DNA of 64,000 nucleotides from Desulfonatronospira thiodismutans ASO3-1 (GCF_000174435.1 NZ_ACJN02000001.1:671658-735657); one strand, 5' to 3'; positions 15,864 to 25,189 are shown, counted from the first letter of the stretch. The notes: a model not told the origin generated them from the sequence alone. Made by a program: numbers and translations.

Positions 15864-16739
15864 CTAAAGCCCTGCCTCATCCAGAACCATGGGGATCTTT
15901 TTCTCCCAGCCTATGGCCATAATATGTACGCCGTGGCAAATGTCCTTCATGCCTTTTACTAAGTGGGATGCTATTTCCACGCTGGTTTTGACCTTGTCGT
16001 CTGTATCAGTCATAGCCTTGATCTGGGACTCGGGCACAGATATTCCGGCGACGTTTTTATTCATGAATTTGGCCATGCCTGCGGATTTAAGCATGATTAT
16101 CCCGCCCATTACAGGCACATTAAACCCTTCAACCCGTTTCATGAATTTCTCGAAACTGTCCAGTTCGAATACCCCCTGGGTCTGGATATACCTGGCCCCG
16201 GCCTCGATCTTTTTTTCCAGCTTGATAAGCTGCATTTCCAGACCGGCCCCGGCGTCCGCACCGGGATTGACCACTGCCCCCGGAAAAAAGTCCGGTACAC
16301 CTTTAAGCTCGTTGCCGGCCATGTCATGTCCACCATTCAGGGTCTGCATCATCTGCAGAAGGCTTACTGAATCACAGTCAAAAACCGGCTTGGATTCGGG
16401 GTGATCCCCCAGAACAGGATGGTCGCCGGTGAGGGCCAGGACATTCTGAATCCCCAGGACCCAGGCGCTCAAAAGGTCAGACTGCAGGGCCAGCCTGTTT
16501 CTATCCCGGCAGGTCAGCTGGTATATGGGCTCAATGCCTTTATCCGCCAGGATATGACTGACCGCCAGGGAGCCCAGCCGCATGACCGAGCTTTGCAGGT
16601 CAGTGACATTTATGGCATGTATTCTGTCTTTGATGGCCTCGGCGTCCTCCAGCAGCTCATGCATGTCAGTGCCTTTGCCCGGCCCTACCTCTGCGGTTAT
16701 CAAAAACTTGCCTGACTCTACTGCTTCCCTGAATCCCAT
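15864..16739 (-). CDS. metF: Methylenetetrahydrofolate reductase, catalytic subunit
   Basis: The 291-residue TIM-barrel protein matches MetF: FLITAEVGPGKGTDMHELLE, INVTDLQSSVMRLGSLAVSH, YQLTCRDRNRLALQSDLLSA (flavin-binding region), NVLALTGDHP and the late GGIIMLKSAGMAKFMNKNVA. It reduces methylene-H4folate to methyl-H4folate in the methyl branch. MetV is encoded 52 bp upstream and the GltD/MvhD fusion protein lies beyond it. The reducing equivalents therefore probably arrive through those subunits rather than directly from NADH, as in the acetogenic MetFV systems. Confidence 0.93.
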   Translation of the reverse strand: MGFREAVESGKFLITAEVGPGKGTDMHELLEDAEAIKDRIHAINVTDLQSSVMRLGSLAVSHILADKGIEPIYQLTCRDRNRLALQSDLLSAWVLGIQNVLALTGDHPVLGDHPESKPVFDCDSVSLLQMMQTLNGGHDMAGNELKGVPDFFPGAVVNPGADAGAGLEMQLIKLEKKIEAGARYIQTQGVFELDSFEKFMKRVEGFNVPVMGGIIMLKSAGMAKFMNKNVAGISVPESQIKAMTDTDDKVKTSVEIASHLVKGMKDICHGVHIMAIGWEKKIPMVLDEAGL

Positions 16740-16791
16740 ACTATAACTCCTGTTATTGTGAATACTTGTAACCCAACAAGTACTTAAACAA

Positions 16792-17439
16792 TTATTCTTC
16801 GCGTTTCAGCCTGGCCGGATGAACTCTTGCGGCCTTGGGCGGATTGATTTCCTTTAGAATATGCAGCTGGCCCAGACGCATCATGCGCACATAGATGAGC
16901 TGCCAGGCGCACCTGGTATCCTTGTCCACCTCACAGTTGCCCTCCTGCGCCCCTCCACAGGGTCCGTCGGCAAGGCTTTTGGCGCACCTGGCCACAGGGC
17001 ATACACCTCCGGTCCTGGACAGGATGCACTGCCCGCAGGCTGCGCAGGTTTCCACGAACCCGCCCTTTCCGTCGGCACCGCCGAAAAACACTGTATCCAG
17101 GGCCGGATATACAGGAATATTGCCCAGGGTCTCGGCCATGGTCTGCACTCCCGCTCCACATCCCATGGACAGGATGGCCTCGTACCCGGCAGCCTTGTCC
17201 TTGATCTGTTCGATAAACATGGGATCGCACTGGCGCACCTGGGTTTCCTCACCTAGCTCCAACTGCTGACCCTGAGCTTTTGCAGCGGTACGCAGGGAAG
17301 AAGCCAGCACTTCCACCTGCTGGGCCCCGCCGCTGAGGCAGACTGTCACACAGCTGCCGCAACCGGTTATAAGTACCTTGCCGTACTTTTTTATCGTTTC
17401 CTGAATCTCGGCCATGGGCTTGACTTCAGCAACAATCAT
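16792..17439 (-). CDS. metV: Methylenetetrahydrofolate reductase zinc/Fe-S accessory subunit
   Basis: The protein (215 residues from the ATG at 17439, which follows GAGGGTGAGAAC) is rich in cysteines. Motifs are GKVLITGCGSCVTVCLSGGA, AILSMGCGAGVQTMAETLG and FVETCAACGQCILSRTGGVC, with PVARCAKSLADGPCGG near the end. This is the MetV/MTHFR C-terminal zinc-finger family that forms a complex with MetF and supports its reduction. Gene order metV-metF is conserved in bacteria with the Wood-Ljungdahl pathway. An in-frame start at 17505 would add 22 residues with no family support. Confidence 0.92.
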   Translation of the reverse strand: MIVAEVKPMAEIQETIKKYGKVLITGCGSCVTVCLSGGAQQVEVLASSLRTAAKAQGQQLELGEETQVRQCDPMFIEQIKDKAAGYEAILSMGCGAGVQTMAETLGNIPVYPALDTVFFGGADGKGGFVETCAACGQCILSRTGGVCPVARCAKSLADGPCGGAQEGNCEVDKDTRCAWQLIYVRMMRLGQLHILKEINPPKAARVHPARLKREE

Positions 17440-17570
17440 GTTCTCACCCTCTTTTGTTTTCAGTATCTGGCCTGCAATCTTGAAAGAAGCAGTGATCAGC
17501 CCCATCCTGCATTCAAAGGGCCCTTCAGATACATTTTTATTACAATCCAGCCGGGAACCTTGGGAAAACC

Positions 17571-19502
17571 TTACTCAACAAGCCTTATCCGTTCAGGTTC
17601 GAGGCCGATACTTTGAAGCACCCGGGAGGCTCTCTGCACGTTTCTGCGGGTCCACAGGCTGCAGTCCTTGAACTTGCAGTCCTCTTCACCGCAACCGGAC
17701 ACCAGAACTTCTCTGGCCCCGGCCTCAAAAGGGACCAGGAGTTCATATACGTCAATGCGTCCCAACCCGGGCCTGGTTATAGTGTATACATTTTCGCCCT
17801 GAACATCTCCTGGCCTGGATTTGCTGAAATCACAGACATAAGCGAAGCTGAAGTCACCAGGGGAGCTACTTTCAGCTTTTTCAAGCACCCGGCGGATATT
17901 CTGGCGCAGCTCTGTTCTGGGTTCCAGGCCAAGATCGATGGCCGCAGCCGGGCATTGACCGGCGCAGATCCCGCAGGCCTGGCACTGGCTCATATCAATG
18001 ACAGCCTTTTCCTCACCCGGCCTGGGGACATTATACGGACAGACCAGGACGCAGTTCAGGCATACTGCGCAGTCTTGGGAAACATGGGCCCCAAGGCTGC
18101 AGTGCAGGCAGCGGGATGCTTCCGCCCTGGCCTGTTCTGGAGTGAAAGCATGCTCCACTTCATCGAAGGAATGAACCCTGGAGCCGGGATCAAGGCAAAC
18201 CGGCTTTTCCCTGCCGGCCTCAGGCACAAGGCGGGCCACATCATCATCCAGGTCCTCAAGAACCTCTTCCTGTTCTTCCGGTGACTGATCCATGCCGCGC
18301 AGATACCTGTGCACTGCATCAGCCGCCTTTCTGCCCGATGCTATGGCCTGCACCACTGTAGTGGGTCCGCTGACAAAATCTCCTCCGGCAAACACCCCTG
18401 AAGTCCTGGTGGCCCCGGCGGCGTCCTTTATTTCCAGCCTGTCCCCTCCTTCTGTGCAGAGTTCCTGCACGGCCTCGGTCCTGGGTGCGTAGCCCGTGGC
18501 CAGGATGATGGTATCCGCCTCCATCTCGAAAGCAGAGTCCTCCACACAGGTCAGCTTGCCTTTTCCCCCGCAGGACTTGTCCAGATCCATGCGCACGCAG
18601 CGCATTTTTTCTACTTTGCCGCTGCCTTCAAAGGCTTCCGGAGCCGTAAGGAACTCAAACCTGACCCCTTCTTCCCGGGCATCTTCCACCTCGTCCATCC
18701 CTGCGGGCATTTCATCAATGGTGCGGCGATAAGCAATGGTTACATCTTTGGCCCCCAGCCTTAGACAGGTCCGGGCCGCATCTATGGCTGTATGACCGCC
18801 TCCGATGACAATGACTTTATTGCCCGGATTGAATTTTTTACCCCGGCTGACGTCCTTTAAAAACTCCACGGCAGTCCAGACTCCGGAGAGCTCCATTCCG
18901 CTGCACTCGGGACAGGTGCTTTTTTCACTGCCCATACCCAGAAATACAGCATCAAAATCCTTTTGCAGGTCCTGCAGGAAAATATCCCTGCCCAGCATGT
19001 ACCCGGTTTTTATTTCCACGCCCAGGGAACGGATGCGGTCCACCTCTGAGCGCACCAGGTCCAGGGGCAGCCTGTACCTGGGAATACCCCGGGTGAGCAT
19101 GCCTCCAGGCTCATCCTCGGATTCAAAGACCGTTACGCTGTAGCCCATGAGAGCCAGGTCGTGGGCCGCAGTCAGGCCGGCAGGGCCGGCTCCCACTATG
19201 CCGATTTTCTCTGAAAAACGAACTTCCGGGCCTGGAACTTCTGAACCAACGGAGGCACTGTCCGAGGCAAAACGCTTAAGGGCCCTGATGGCCACCGGCT
19301 CATCCACGCTTTTACCCCGGCGGCAAACGGATTCGCATTCCCGGGTACAGATACGCCCGCAAACTGAAGGAAAAGGGTTGGTTCTGCGGATAATCCTGTC
19401 GGCTTCCTGCACGTCTCCCCTGGCAATGGCCGCCACATAGCCCTGGACATCCATGTGGATGGGGCATTTTGCCTGGCAGGGAGGCATTGCATTAATCTTC
19501 AT
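17571..19502 (-). CDS. GltD-type FAD/NAD(P) oxidoreductase fused to ferredoxin and MvhD-like domains
   Basis: The 643-residue protein begins with a GltD-like cysteine domain (CQAKCPIHMDVQGYV, VCGRICTRECESVC). Two nucleotide-binding folds follow: KIGIVGAGPAGLTAAHDLAL for FAD near residue 100 and VIVIGGGHTAIDAARTCLRL for NAD(P) near residue 235. Two ferredoxin motifs come next (CLNCVLVCPYNVP, CQACGICAGQCPAAAIDL). The C-terminal about 90 residues resemble MvhD/FlpD (VLVSGCGEEDCKFKDCSLWT). This links pyridine nucleotide, flavin and Fe-S centres in one chain. It lies directly upstream of metV-metF and is the likely electron donor of that reductase. It replaces the separate RnfC2-HdrA-MvhD proteins seen in some acetogens (inferred). 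Confidence 0.88.
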   Translation of the reverse strand: MKINAMPPCQAKCPIHMDVQGYVAAIARGDVQEADRIIRRTNPFPSVCGRICTRECESVCRRGKSVDEPVAIRALKRFASDSASVGSEVPGPEVRFSEKIGIVGAGPAGLTAAHDLALMGYSVTVFESEDEPGGMLTRGIPRYRLPLDLVRSEVDRIRSLGVEIKTGYMLGRDIFLQDLQKDFDAVFLGMGSEKSTCPECSGMELSGVWTAVEFLKDVSRGKKFNPGNKVIVIGGGHTAIDAARTCLRLGAKDVTIAYRRTIDEMPAGMDEVEDAREEGVRFEFLTAPEAFEGSGKVEKMRCVRMDLDKSCGGKGKLTCVEDSAFEMEADTIILATGYAPRTEAVQELCTEGGDRLEIKDAAGATRTSGVFAGGDFVSGPTTVVQAIASGRKAADAVHRYLRGMDQSPEEQEEVLEDLDDDVARLVPEAGREKPVCLDPGSRVHSFDEVEHAFTPEQARAEASRCLHCSLGAHVSQDCAVCLNCVLVCPYNVPRPGEEKAVIDMSQCQACGICAGQCPAAAIDLGLEPRTELRQNIRRVLEKAESSSPGDFSFAYVCDFSKSRPGDVQGENVYTITRPGLGRIDVYELLVPFEAGAREVLVSGCGEEDCKFKDCSLWTRRNVQRASRVLQSIGLEPERIRLVE

Positions 19503-19568
19503 GGATATAGCACTCCTTGTAAGTTTGGACGGGGCCGGCTATGCCAAGAGGCCGGCCCCCTGAAAAAT

Positions 19569-20348
19569 TTATTCCAGGTATGAGTCGCAGTAGAGGATGT
19601 CGTTTTTGAAAAGGCGGGCGGTCTTCATACTCTCCATGAGCCTTTGATCCATGGGATCGGCTATGGCTGCGTCCAGGCCTACGGTCATGAGCATGACCAG
19701 GTAGGTGGAACTTAGAATACTGTGCAGCCTTTCAGGTGTGCCATTATAAACGTTACTCAGGCCCACCACGGATTTGATGGGCGGGTCGTTGAGCTGGCGA
19801 AACATCTTGATGGCCTCCACCACTTCCATGGCCTGGTTCTGGGCCACTCCCACCGGGAGAATCAGGGGGTCAAGATACAAACGCTCCACGGGAACGTCGA
19901 ATTCAGCCATGGCTGTCATGATATCCACGGCAATGGCCACCCGCTCGTTGGCGTCCCGGGAGACGCCGGCCGAAGTCATGGTCAGGCCTATGACGTCGGC
20001 ATCGTATTTTTTGGCCATGGGCATAATTGTCTCCAGCTTGGCCCTGTCCCCGGAAGTAGAGTTGATTATTGCCGGATTTTTGCATACCTGCAGCCCGGCC
20101 TCCATGGCCTCGGCGTTGGTGGTGTCCAGGGACAGGGTCACGTCTGTAACCTCCTGAACAGTGTTCACCAGCCACTGCATGATTTCCGGGCCGTTCTTGG
20201 TGGCCGGACCAGCGTTTATGTCCAGGGCATTGGCTCCTGCCTGCACCTGGCTCACGGCCAGGTCCTGGATGGGCTTTTTGTCCCTGTCCTTCATGGCCTG
20301 CCCGATCTGCTTGAGCATGACATTGATCTTCTCACCGATAATTAACAT
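19569..20348 (-). CDS. acsE: Methyltetrahydrofolate:corrinoid/iron-sulfur protein methyltransferase
   Basis: The 259-residue pterin-binding TIM barrel starts MLIIGEKINVMLKQIGQAMK after a CAAGGGGGAAAT ribosome binding site; an earlier Met (20381) is not supported. Characteristic segments are ALDINAGPATKNGPEIMQWL, TLSLDTTNAEAMEAGLQVC, INSTSGDRAKLE, IGLTMTSAGV, DPLILPVGV and SVVGLSNVYNGTPERLHSIL. It moves the methyl group from methyl-H4folate to cob(I)alamin of AcsC/AcsD. It lies between the acsF-like gene and the GltD/MvhD fusion; a family 2 repeat element separates it from acsF. Confidence 0.93.
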   Translation of the reverse strand: MLIIGEKINVMLKQIGQAMKDRDKKPIQDLAVSQVQAGANALDINAGPATKNGPEIMQWLVNTVQEVTDVTLSLDTTNAEAMEAGLQVCKNPAIINSTSGDRAKLETIMPMAKKYDADVIGLTMTSAGVSRDANERVAIAVDIMTAMAEFDVPVERLYLDPLILPVGVAQNQAMEVVEAIKMFRQLNDPPIKSVVGLSNVYNGTPERLHSILSSTYLVMLMTVGLDAAIADPMDQRLMESMKTARLFKNDILYCDSYLE

Positions 20349-20406
20349 ATTTCCCCCTTGATTCCAGGTCAGAATATCCATTTCTTGTTACTGCAACCTT
20401 ACGTAA

Positions 20407-20606
20407 CTAAGGTCCGGGGACTTTGCAAACAGGACGTAAAAACTCACTCCAAGGAAGCGTAAATCAAAACCTACAAACAGTTTTTGATAATCGCAATATT
20501 TACTATAAGATACTTTAAATTAAGTTCGGTGTTTTACGGTTTTGATTAACGCTTCCTACGTCGTTCAGACAGTTTACGCCCATTTTGCAAAGCCCCCGGA
20601 CCATAG
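20407..20606. mobile_element. Family 2 inverted-repeat element, copy 1 (200 bp)
   Basis: The ends are CTAAGGTCCGGGGACTTTGC at the left and the inverted CTATGGTCCGGGGGCTTTGC at the right. Each is followed by CGTAAA about 10 bases inward. The right end continues inwards with CTGTCTGAACGACG. The same asymmetric ends occur in opposite orientation at 23999-24150. There is no coding capacity. It lies in the gap between acsF and acsE. Confidence 0.8.
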
Positions 20607-20631
20607 CTCTGTGCTCACAAATAGTGAATAA

Positions 20632-21405
20632 TTACAAACGCTCTTTCAAACCATTCACCAGAACCTCTATCTGCCGGGTGAAAGCGGCATCCCCGGGATC
20701 CGGGGCAGCCTCCTTAAGTGAAGCCAGGCGGACTCCGGGACTGTCCTGCACAACTCCCAGGATATGCATATCCTTGAGTCCCTGTCTTAAAAGCTCTTCC
20801 TCTTCAGAGGAGCGGATCTTGTTTAGAATCACCAGTACTTTTTCTATTCCAGTTTCTCTGGCCAGCCTGTCTATGGTCCTGGCGGTCTGGATGCTCTGGC
20901 GGTCCGGGTCGGCCACCACCAGCAGGGCATCCACCCCCTGGGCGGTGCCCCGGCCCAGGTGCTCTATGCCGGCCTCCATATCCAGAAGGACAAGTTCCTT
21001 TCTTCTGAGCACCACGTGGCTGACCAGGCTCTTGAGCAGAGCGCTCTGGGGGCAGATACAGCCATGCCCCCCTTTTTCTATAGCCCCCAGCACCAGAAGC
21101 CTGACTCCATCGTGCTCTACGGACATGCTGTCCGGAAGGTCGTCCACTCTGGGGTTTAATTTGAACATGGACCCGCTCTGTCCGGGCTTGGCCCCGGTGC
21201 GCTCTTCAATGAGCTCCGTGGCCCTGGAAATGGGCAGGATCTGCTCAGCCTTTTCCGGAGGTATTCCCAGGGCCGAAGCCAGGTTGGAGTCAGGATCCGC
21301 GTCTATGGCCAGCACCCTGTAGCCATGCCCGGCGAAGAGCCTGGCCAGGCAGGCGCTGATGGTGGTCTTGCCCACGCCGCCTTTACCGCTTACTGCCAGT
21401 TTCAT
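20632..21405 (-). CDS. acsF: AcsF/CooC-type nickel insertion ATPase
   Basis: The 257-residue P-loop ATPase opens MKLAVSGKGGVGKTTISACL (deviant Walker A, KGGxGKTT) and has IDADPDSNLASALG. It carries a CxC motif in GGHGCICPQSALLKSL, followed by LVLLDMEAGIEHLGRGTAQG and VVADPDRQSIQTARTIDRLA. Members of this MinD/CooC family mature nickel centres, AcsF for the acetyl-CoA synthase A-cluster. It starts at ATG 21405; the longer frame to 21543 has no homology. It directly follows acsC, which supports the AcsF label over a generic CooC. Confidence 0.88.
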   Translation of the reverse strand: MKLAVSGKGGVGKTTISACLARLFAGHGYRVLAIDADPDSNLASALGIPPEKAEQILPISRATELIEERTGAKPGQSGSMFKLNPRVDDLPDSMSVEHDGVRLLVLGAIEKGGHGCICPQSALLKSLVSHVVLRRKELVLLDMEAGIEHLGRGTAQGVDALLVVADPDRQSIQTARTIDRLARETGIEKVLVILNKIRSSEEEELLRQGLKDMHILGVVQDSPGVRLASLKEAAPDPGDAAFTRQIEVLVNGLKERL

Positions 21406-21433
21406 ATATCTACCTGTCTGTAAAAAAAACAGT

Positions 21434-22777
21434 CTATTGCCAGGACTTGAGAAAACCGGGAATTTCACTTGCTTCCCTGGGCCCGACCATAACTTCCCAG
21501 CCTTCAAGCTCTTCTTCCAGCTCACCCTTGATCTGGGCCACATATCCTGGAATGACTACCTTGCGGTGCTTGACTTTGTCTTCGATGCCGCTTTTCTTGA
21601 TAAATGCCGCAATCTTTTCCGCGGTGAACTTGCCCGCGGCCCAGGCGGTAAGTGTCGACAGGCCCTCGGAATCCACGATGCCCAGGTGGGCCGGACGCTT
21701 GCTGGACTCGATCTCCGAGGACACTATGAAATAGGTCAGGGAGAAATTGGTGGTCACCAGCACAGGTGAAGATTCGTCCGGGGAAGCGAAATCGTAGAAA
21801 CCCTCCTTGACCTGCATAGGCCTCTGGGGGTCGGTATAGATGTTCTGGCGCAGGACAAACAGCGGCAGGGCGCTCCATGGCTCCAGATTGTTCATGACCA
21901 TTATTCCGCCGTACTTCATGACGTAAACAGAGGCGTGGATGGCTTCCAGCATTTCATCCTGGGTTTCCTGGCAGGGAAAAGTGATGGTGGGGTAGCCCAG
22001 GGGACGAAATTTCTTCTTCAGGGCACTACGGCGCATCATGACCAGATTTTCCAGGGTCTTGGACAGGTCCCTGCTGCCGCTGTCCAGGACCAGGTCCTGT
22101 ACCCCGGCCTTGCTTATCTTGTCTGTTAGTCCGGAGAGTTCCTCCACGGAACCAGCGCGCACCACCAGAGGGCACTGGTGTTTTTTGGCCAGCTCGGCCA
22201 TGGCATCACAATTTTCAGGCGTGGCGGAAGCCATCAAAGGCTTGCCGGTCCCGCACACGTCTAAGGCAGCTGACATGACATCGGGGTCATCGCTCATGAG
22301 CACTAAGGGCAGATCGCAGGACCCTTTTACCTTTTCCACCAGGCCGGCAAAGCTGGATTTGTCCCCGGAAGAGCACTTCAGGGCTGCCAGGTCGGTCTTG
22401 AGTTCGTAACCCACGCGCTCAAAGCGCATTTTTTTGAGGCTTTCCAGCCTGGAATCCACTTCCGCGGCCTCCATGGAATCGTCAATAACTAAGGCAAAGC
22501 CGCATGGATTGAAAAAAGTCTTCTCGTGCCTGAAAAGAACCTGCTCCCCGCCTATCTTCAGGGCATTGTCCCCCTGGCCGATGGTTACTTCCCGCATGGG
22601 CGGAGCCGAGGCTTCGGAAAGGGCGTCCTTGGCCTCCTGGCTGACATGGGGGCAGGAATCCAGGCTTGCGCCCCCGGAAGCCAGCTTCATGGCAAAAGCC
22701 AGGCAGGTAGGCACTCCGCATTCTCCGCAGTTGGTCTGGGGAAGCTTCTTGTAAATATCAAGTCCGGTCAAAGCCAT
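21434..22777 (-). CDS. acsC: Corrinoid/iron-sulfur protein large subunit
   Basis: The 447-residue protein begins with a Fes-type [4Fe-4S] domain, C17-x2-C20-x4-C25-x16-C42 (TNCGECGVPTCLAFAMKLAS). A TIM-barrel domain and a C-terminal corrinoid-binding region (KHRKVVIPGYVAQIKGELEE and the following residues) complete it. With AcsD it carries the methyl group on cobalt from AcsE to the acetyl-CoA synthase A-cluster. The Fe-S cluster takes part in reductive reactivation of cob(II)alamin by the RACo protein encoded near 43 kb. acsD lies immediately upstream and acsF downstream. Confidence 0.95.
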   Translation of the reverse strand: MALTGLDIYKKLPQTNCGECGVPTCLAFAMKLASGGASLDSCPHVSQEAKDALSEASAPPMREVTIGQGDNALKIGGEQVLFRHEKTFFNPCGFALVIDDSMEAAEVDSRLESLKKMRFERVGYELKTDLAALKCSSGDKSSFAGLVEKVKGSCDLPLVLMSDDPDVMSAALDVCGTGKPLMASATPENCDAMAELAKKHQCPLVVRAGSVEELSGLTDKISKAGVQDLVLDSGSRDLSKTLENLVMMRRSALKKKFRPLGYPTITFPCQETQDEMLEAIHASVYVMKYGGIMVMNNLEPWSALPLFVLRQNIYTDPQRPMQVKEGFYDFASPDESSPVLVTTNFSLTYFIVSSEIESSKRPAHLGIVDSEGLSTLTAWAAGKFTAEKIAAFIKKSGIEDKVKHRKVVIPGYVAQIKGELEEELEGWEVMVGPREASEIPGFLKSWQ

Positions 22778-22855
22778 TATCGCACCTCCAGGTACATTTT
22801 AATTTTTGTTGTAAATCTCCGTGTCCTGCATGCTTAAAACAAGACTGCTTGAGCC

Positions 22856-23803
22856 CTATTTTACTCCCAGACCTTCCATGGTACTGCGCATGAGCTTAAC
22901 CGTCTCCGGATGCCTGACCACTACTATGTCCGCCCCGGCAACCAGCAGGCTGGTCACTCCGATGGCTTCCCACATTATGCCCCGCTTTACCGGATCACCG
23001 TATTCCGGGTGCTCGTCCGTTCCCACTTTGGCTTCCTTGGCCTTCCAGGCTTCCCGGCCCATGTCGCAGATGATGGGCATCTGCATCATGGCGTCGTTTT
23101 GCTGCAGAGCGGTCAGGCGATCCCTTTCAATTACCGAATAGGTGTATTCCAGTCCGTAACCCAGGGCACCGGTGGAGGGGTCGATCAGGATACGCTCGGC
23201 CGGCATGCCCAGGTTGGTCATGAGGATATTGAGCTGTTTGGCCATATTCACATCAATGGGGGTCTCCCCGGCCACGTTGTGCCCGAAGCCCATGGCCGCA
23301 GCGGATATGGTCTTGTAGTTCTCCTCCACAGCCGGTCCCAGGACCATGGCCCTGCCCTCCATCTGTTCAGCGACCTTTTTCAAGACCTCGCCGTCCTTGG
23401 AGGCGTTGCCGCAGCCGTAAATGATCAGGGGAATCTCCACGGAATCAGCCACCTTTCTGACCACTTCCAGGGCTTCGTCCGGGCCTTTGTCCGCACCGTT
23501 GGGGTCGATGCTCAGAAGTCTCAGGCAGATGAGATCCGCCCCGAACTCGTCTTTGCACTTGGCGGCCCATTTCACTGGATCGTCCCAGACATCCCCCAGC
23601 ACGTCCTCCAGAGCCTTAGCCCAGTCCCCGGGGGCTTCATCGCAGACTTCCATGGCCAGTCTGGGGCGGTTGGGCATTTCCCCTTCAAAGAGATAAAAAG
23701 GTAGAGTAGTTTCCCCTCCTACCTGCACGCTGGCATCACCTGTACCAATTTCAACTTTGTTGATCTTGCCGGTATAACGGTCTATGGGAGCGCTGTAGCT
23801 CAT
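22856..23803 (-). CDS. acsD: Corrinoid/iron-sulfur protein small subunit
   Basis: The 315-residue TIM-barrel protein matches the CFeSP delta subunit: YTGKINKVEIGTG, FYLFEGEMPNRPRLAMEVCD, CLRLLSIDPN, NILMTNLGMPAERILIDPST and GALGYGLEYTYSVIERDRL. It forms the heterodimer with AcsC and caps its cobalamin. The gene precedes acsC by 78 bp on the same strand. A stem-loop and a family 2 element lie upstream, between acsD and folD. Confidence 0.95.
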   Translation of the reverse strand: MSYSAPIDRYTGKINKVEIGTGDASVQVGGETTLPFYLFEGEMPNRPRLAMEVCDEAPGDWAKALEDVLGDVWDDPVKWAAKCKDEFGADLICLRLLSIDPNGADKGPDEALEVVRKVADSVEIPLIIYGCGNASKDGEVLKKVAEQMEGRAMVLGPAVEENYKTISAAAMGFGHNVAGETPIDVNMAKQLNILMTNLGMPAERILIDPSTGALGYGLEYTYSVIERDRLTALQQNDAMMQMPIICDMGREAWKAKEAKVGTDEHPEYGDPVKRGIMWEAIGVTSLLVAGADIVVVRHPETVKLMRSTMEGLGVK

Positions 23804-23910
23804 GATTACCTGTCTCCTTGTGGCTTTTTGCCCGCAGATTACACAGACTTAAACGGATCTGGGTCACCGGAAAACCGGCTCATTTCATAAGTGGCTGCCT
23901 GTGCAATCCG

Positions 23911-23938
23911 CCCCATTGAAGCTTTGCCTTCAACGGGG
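23911..23938. other. Strong stem-loop upstream of acsD
   Basis: CCCCATTGAAG pairs with CTTCAACGGGG (one G-T pair) around a six-base loop. There is no U-run, so it is more likely an mRNA-stabilising or processing structure than a terminator. Confidence 0.55.
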
Positions 23939-23998
23939 CAGGCAGGATTTTTACATTGTCCTGAAAAAACATAATTATTTACCATCAATGGCAAAGAG

Positions 23999-24150
23999 CT
24001 AGGGTCCGGGGGCTTTGCAAACTGGGCGTAAACTGTCTGAACGACGCATCCTTGGAGCTCGCCCTGTTAAATACCGCATAGCGGTCCTGCTTCGCAGGGT
24101 TTATCAGGGTGAAGTCTTTACGTCCTGTTTGCAAAGTCCCCGGACCTTAG
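23999..24150. mobile_element. Family 2 inverted-repeat element, copy 2 (152 bp)
   Basis: The left end is CTAGGGTCCGGGGGCTTTGC, continuing to CTGTCTGAACGACG, and the right end is the inverted CTAAGGTCCGGGGACTTTGC. It is the same element as 20407-20606 in reverse orientation with a shorter, different middle. It sits between folD and acsD and has no ORF. I see no clear target duplication. Confidence 0.8.
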
Positions 24151-24168
24151 GTGAAAAGTTATAGTCCG

Positions 24169-25017
24169 CTAAATGGCTCTTTTTCTCGCGGACTTGACGG
24201 TATTGGACATGAGCATGGCAATGGTCATGGGGCCAACCCCGCCCGGAACCGGAGTAATGGCCGAGGCCTTTTCCTTGACTTCCTCGAAAGCCACATCCCC
24301 TTTGAGGCCGTCTTCCACACGGTGAATGCCCACATCCACCACCACGGCTCCTTGTTTGACCATATCCGCTGTGACCATTTCCTTTCGTCCCACTGCCACC
24401 ACCAGGATATCCGCCCGGCGCGTCACCTCAGCTATGTCTTTGGTCCGGGAGTGGGCCACGGTGACTGTAGCGTTTTCGTTTAAAAGCAGAAGGGCCACAG
24501 GCTTGCCCACAATATTGCTTCGTCCCAGAACCACGGCTTCCTTGCCTTCCAGAGTCACATTGCTGCGTTTTAAAAGCTCGATGATTCCGGCCGGCGTGGC
24601 CGCCCTGAACCCATCCTGAGCCAGCACCACCCGGCCGATGCTTTCCGGGTGAAATCCGTCCACATCTTTTTCTACCTTGATGCGGTCCAGGACCTTGTTT
24701 TCATCAATGTGTCCCGGCAGGGGCAATTGTACTAAGATGCCGTCAATCTCCGGGTCATTGTTCAGATCGTCCACCATGGACAGGAGTTTTTCCTCGGATA
24801 CGTCTTCAGGCAAGACATGCTTGCGGGAGACAATGCCTAAGGCATTGCATGTCTTTTCCTTCATGTTGACATACACCTGGGATGCCGGGTCTTCTCCCAC
24901 CAGGACCACAGCCAAACCGGGGGTGACGTTTTTCTTTTGAAGCTCTTTGATTTCTTCGGCAAGCTCTTCCTTGATTTTTGCGGATACGCCCTTGCCGTCG
25001 AGTATTTTGTCCTGCAT
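24169..25017 (-). CDS. folD: Bifunctional methylene-H4folate dehydrogenase/methenyl-H4folate cyclohydrolase
   Basis: The 282-residue protein has the FolD signatures. These are [20 protein letters not shown] followed by [10 protein letters not shown] (catalytic Tyr and Lys), [45 protein letters not shown] and the ending TPVGGVGP-like [16 protein letters not shown]. It carries out the two middle steps of the methyl branch. The start follows TAAAGGAGGATTTAAACT, a strong ribosome binding site. Its place between the formate dehydrogenase module and acsD keeps the methyl-branch enzymes together. Confidence 0.96.
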   Translation of the reverse strand: MQDKILDGKGVSAKIKEELAEEIKELQKKNVTPGLAVVLVGEDPASQVYVNMKEKTCNALGIVSRKHVLPEDVSEEKLLSMVDDLNNDPEIDGILVQLPLPGHIDENKVLDRIKVEKDVDGFHPESIGRVVLAQDGFRAATPAGIIELLKRSNVTLEGKEAVVLGRSNIVGKPVALLLLNENATVTVAHSRTKDIAEVTRRADILVVAVGRKEMVTADMVKQGAVVVDVGIHRVEDGLKGDVAFEEVKEKASAITPVPGGVGPMTIAMLMSNTVKSARKRAI

Positions 25018-25189
25018 AGTTTAAATCCTCCTTTAAGACCGGAAAAGAAAAATGCGGCTGGTTAAATAACCTATGGTCTGCAACACACTTCCCTTCCAGG
25101 CGACTTTTAAATGTTTAGGTTCTTAAAGCCAGACCTGCATATATTTTTAGACGAACGGTAAATATACTGAGCGCAACGGTGCAGATGGC

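Noticed and set aside
16333-16350. CCATTCAGGG inside metF as another family 1 end
   Set aside because: The match is only about 10 bases, it is coding sequence of an intact gene, and no opposite end exists.
22910-23704. 264-codon plus-strand frame opposite acsD
   Set aside because: Its composition is that of an antisense shadow, and acsD is intact on the minus strand.
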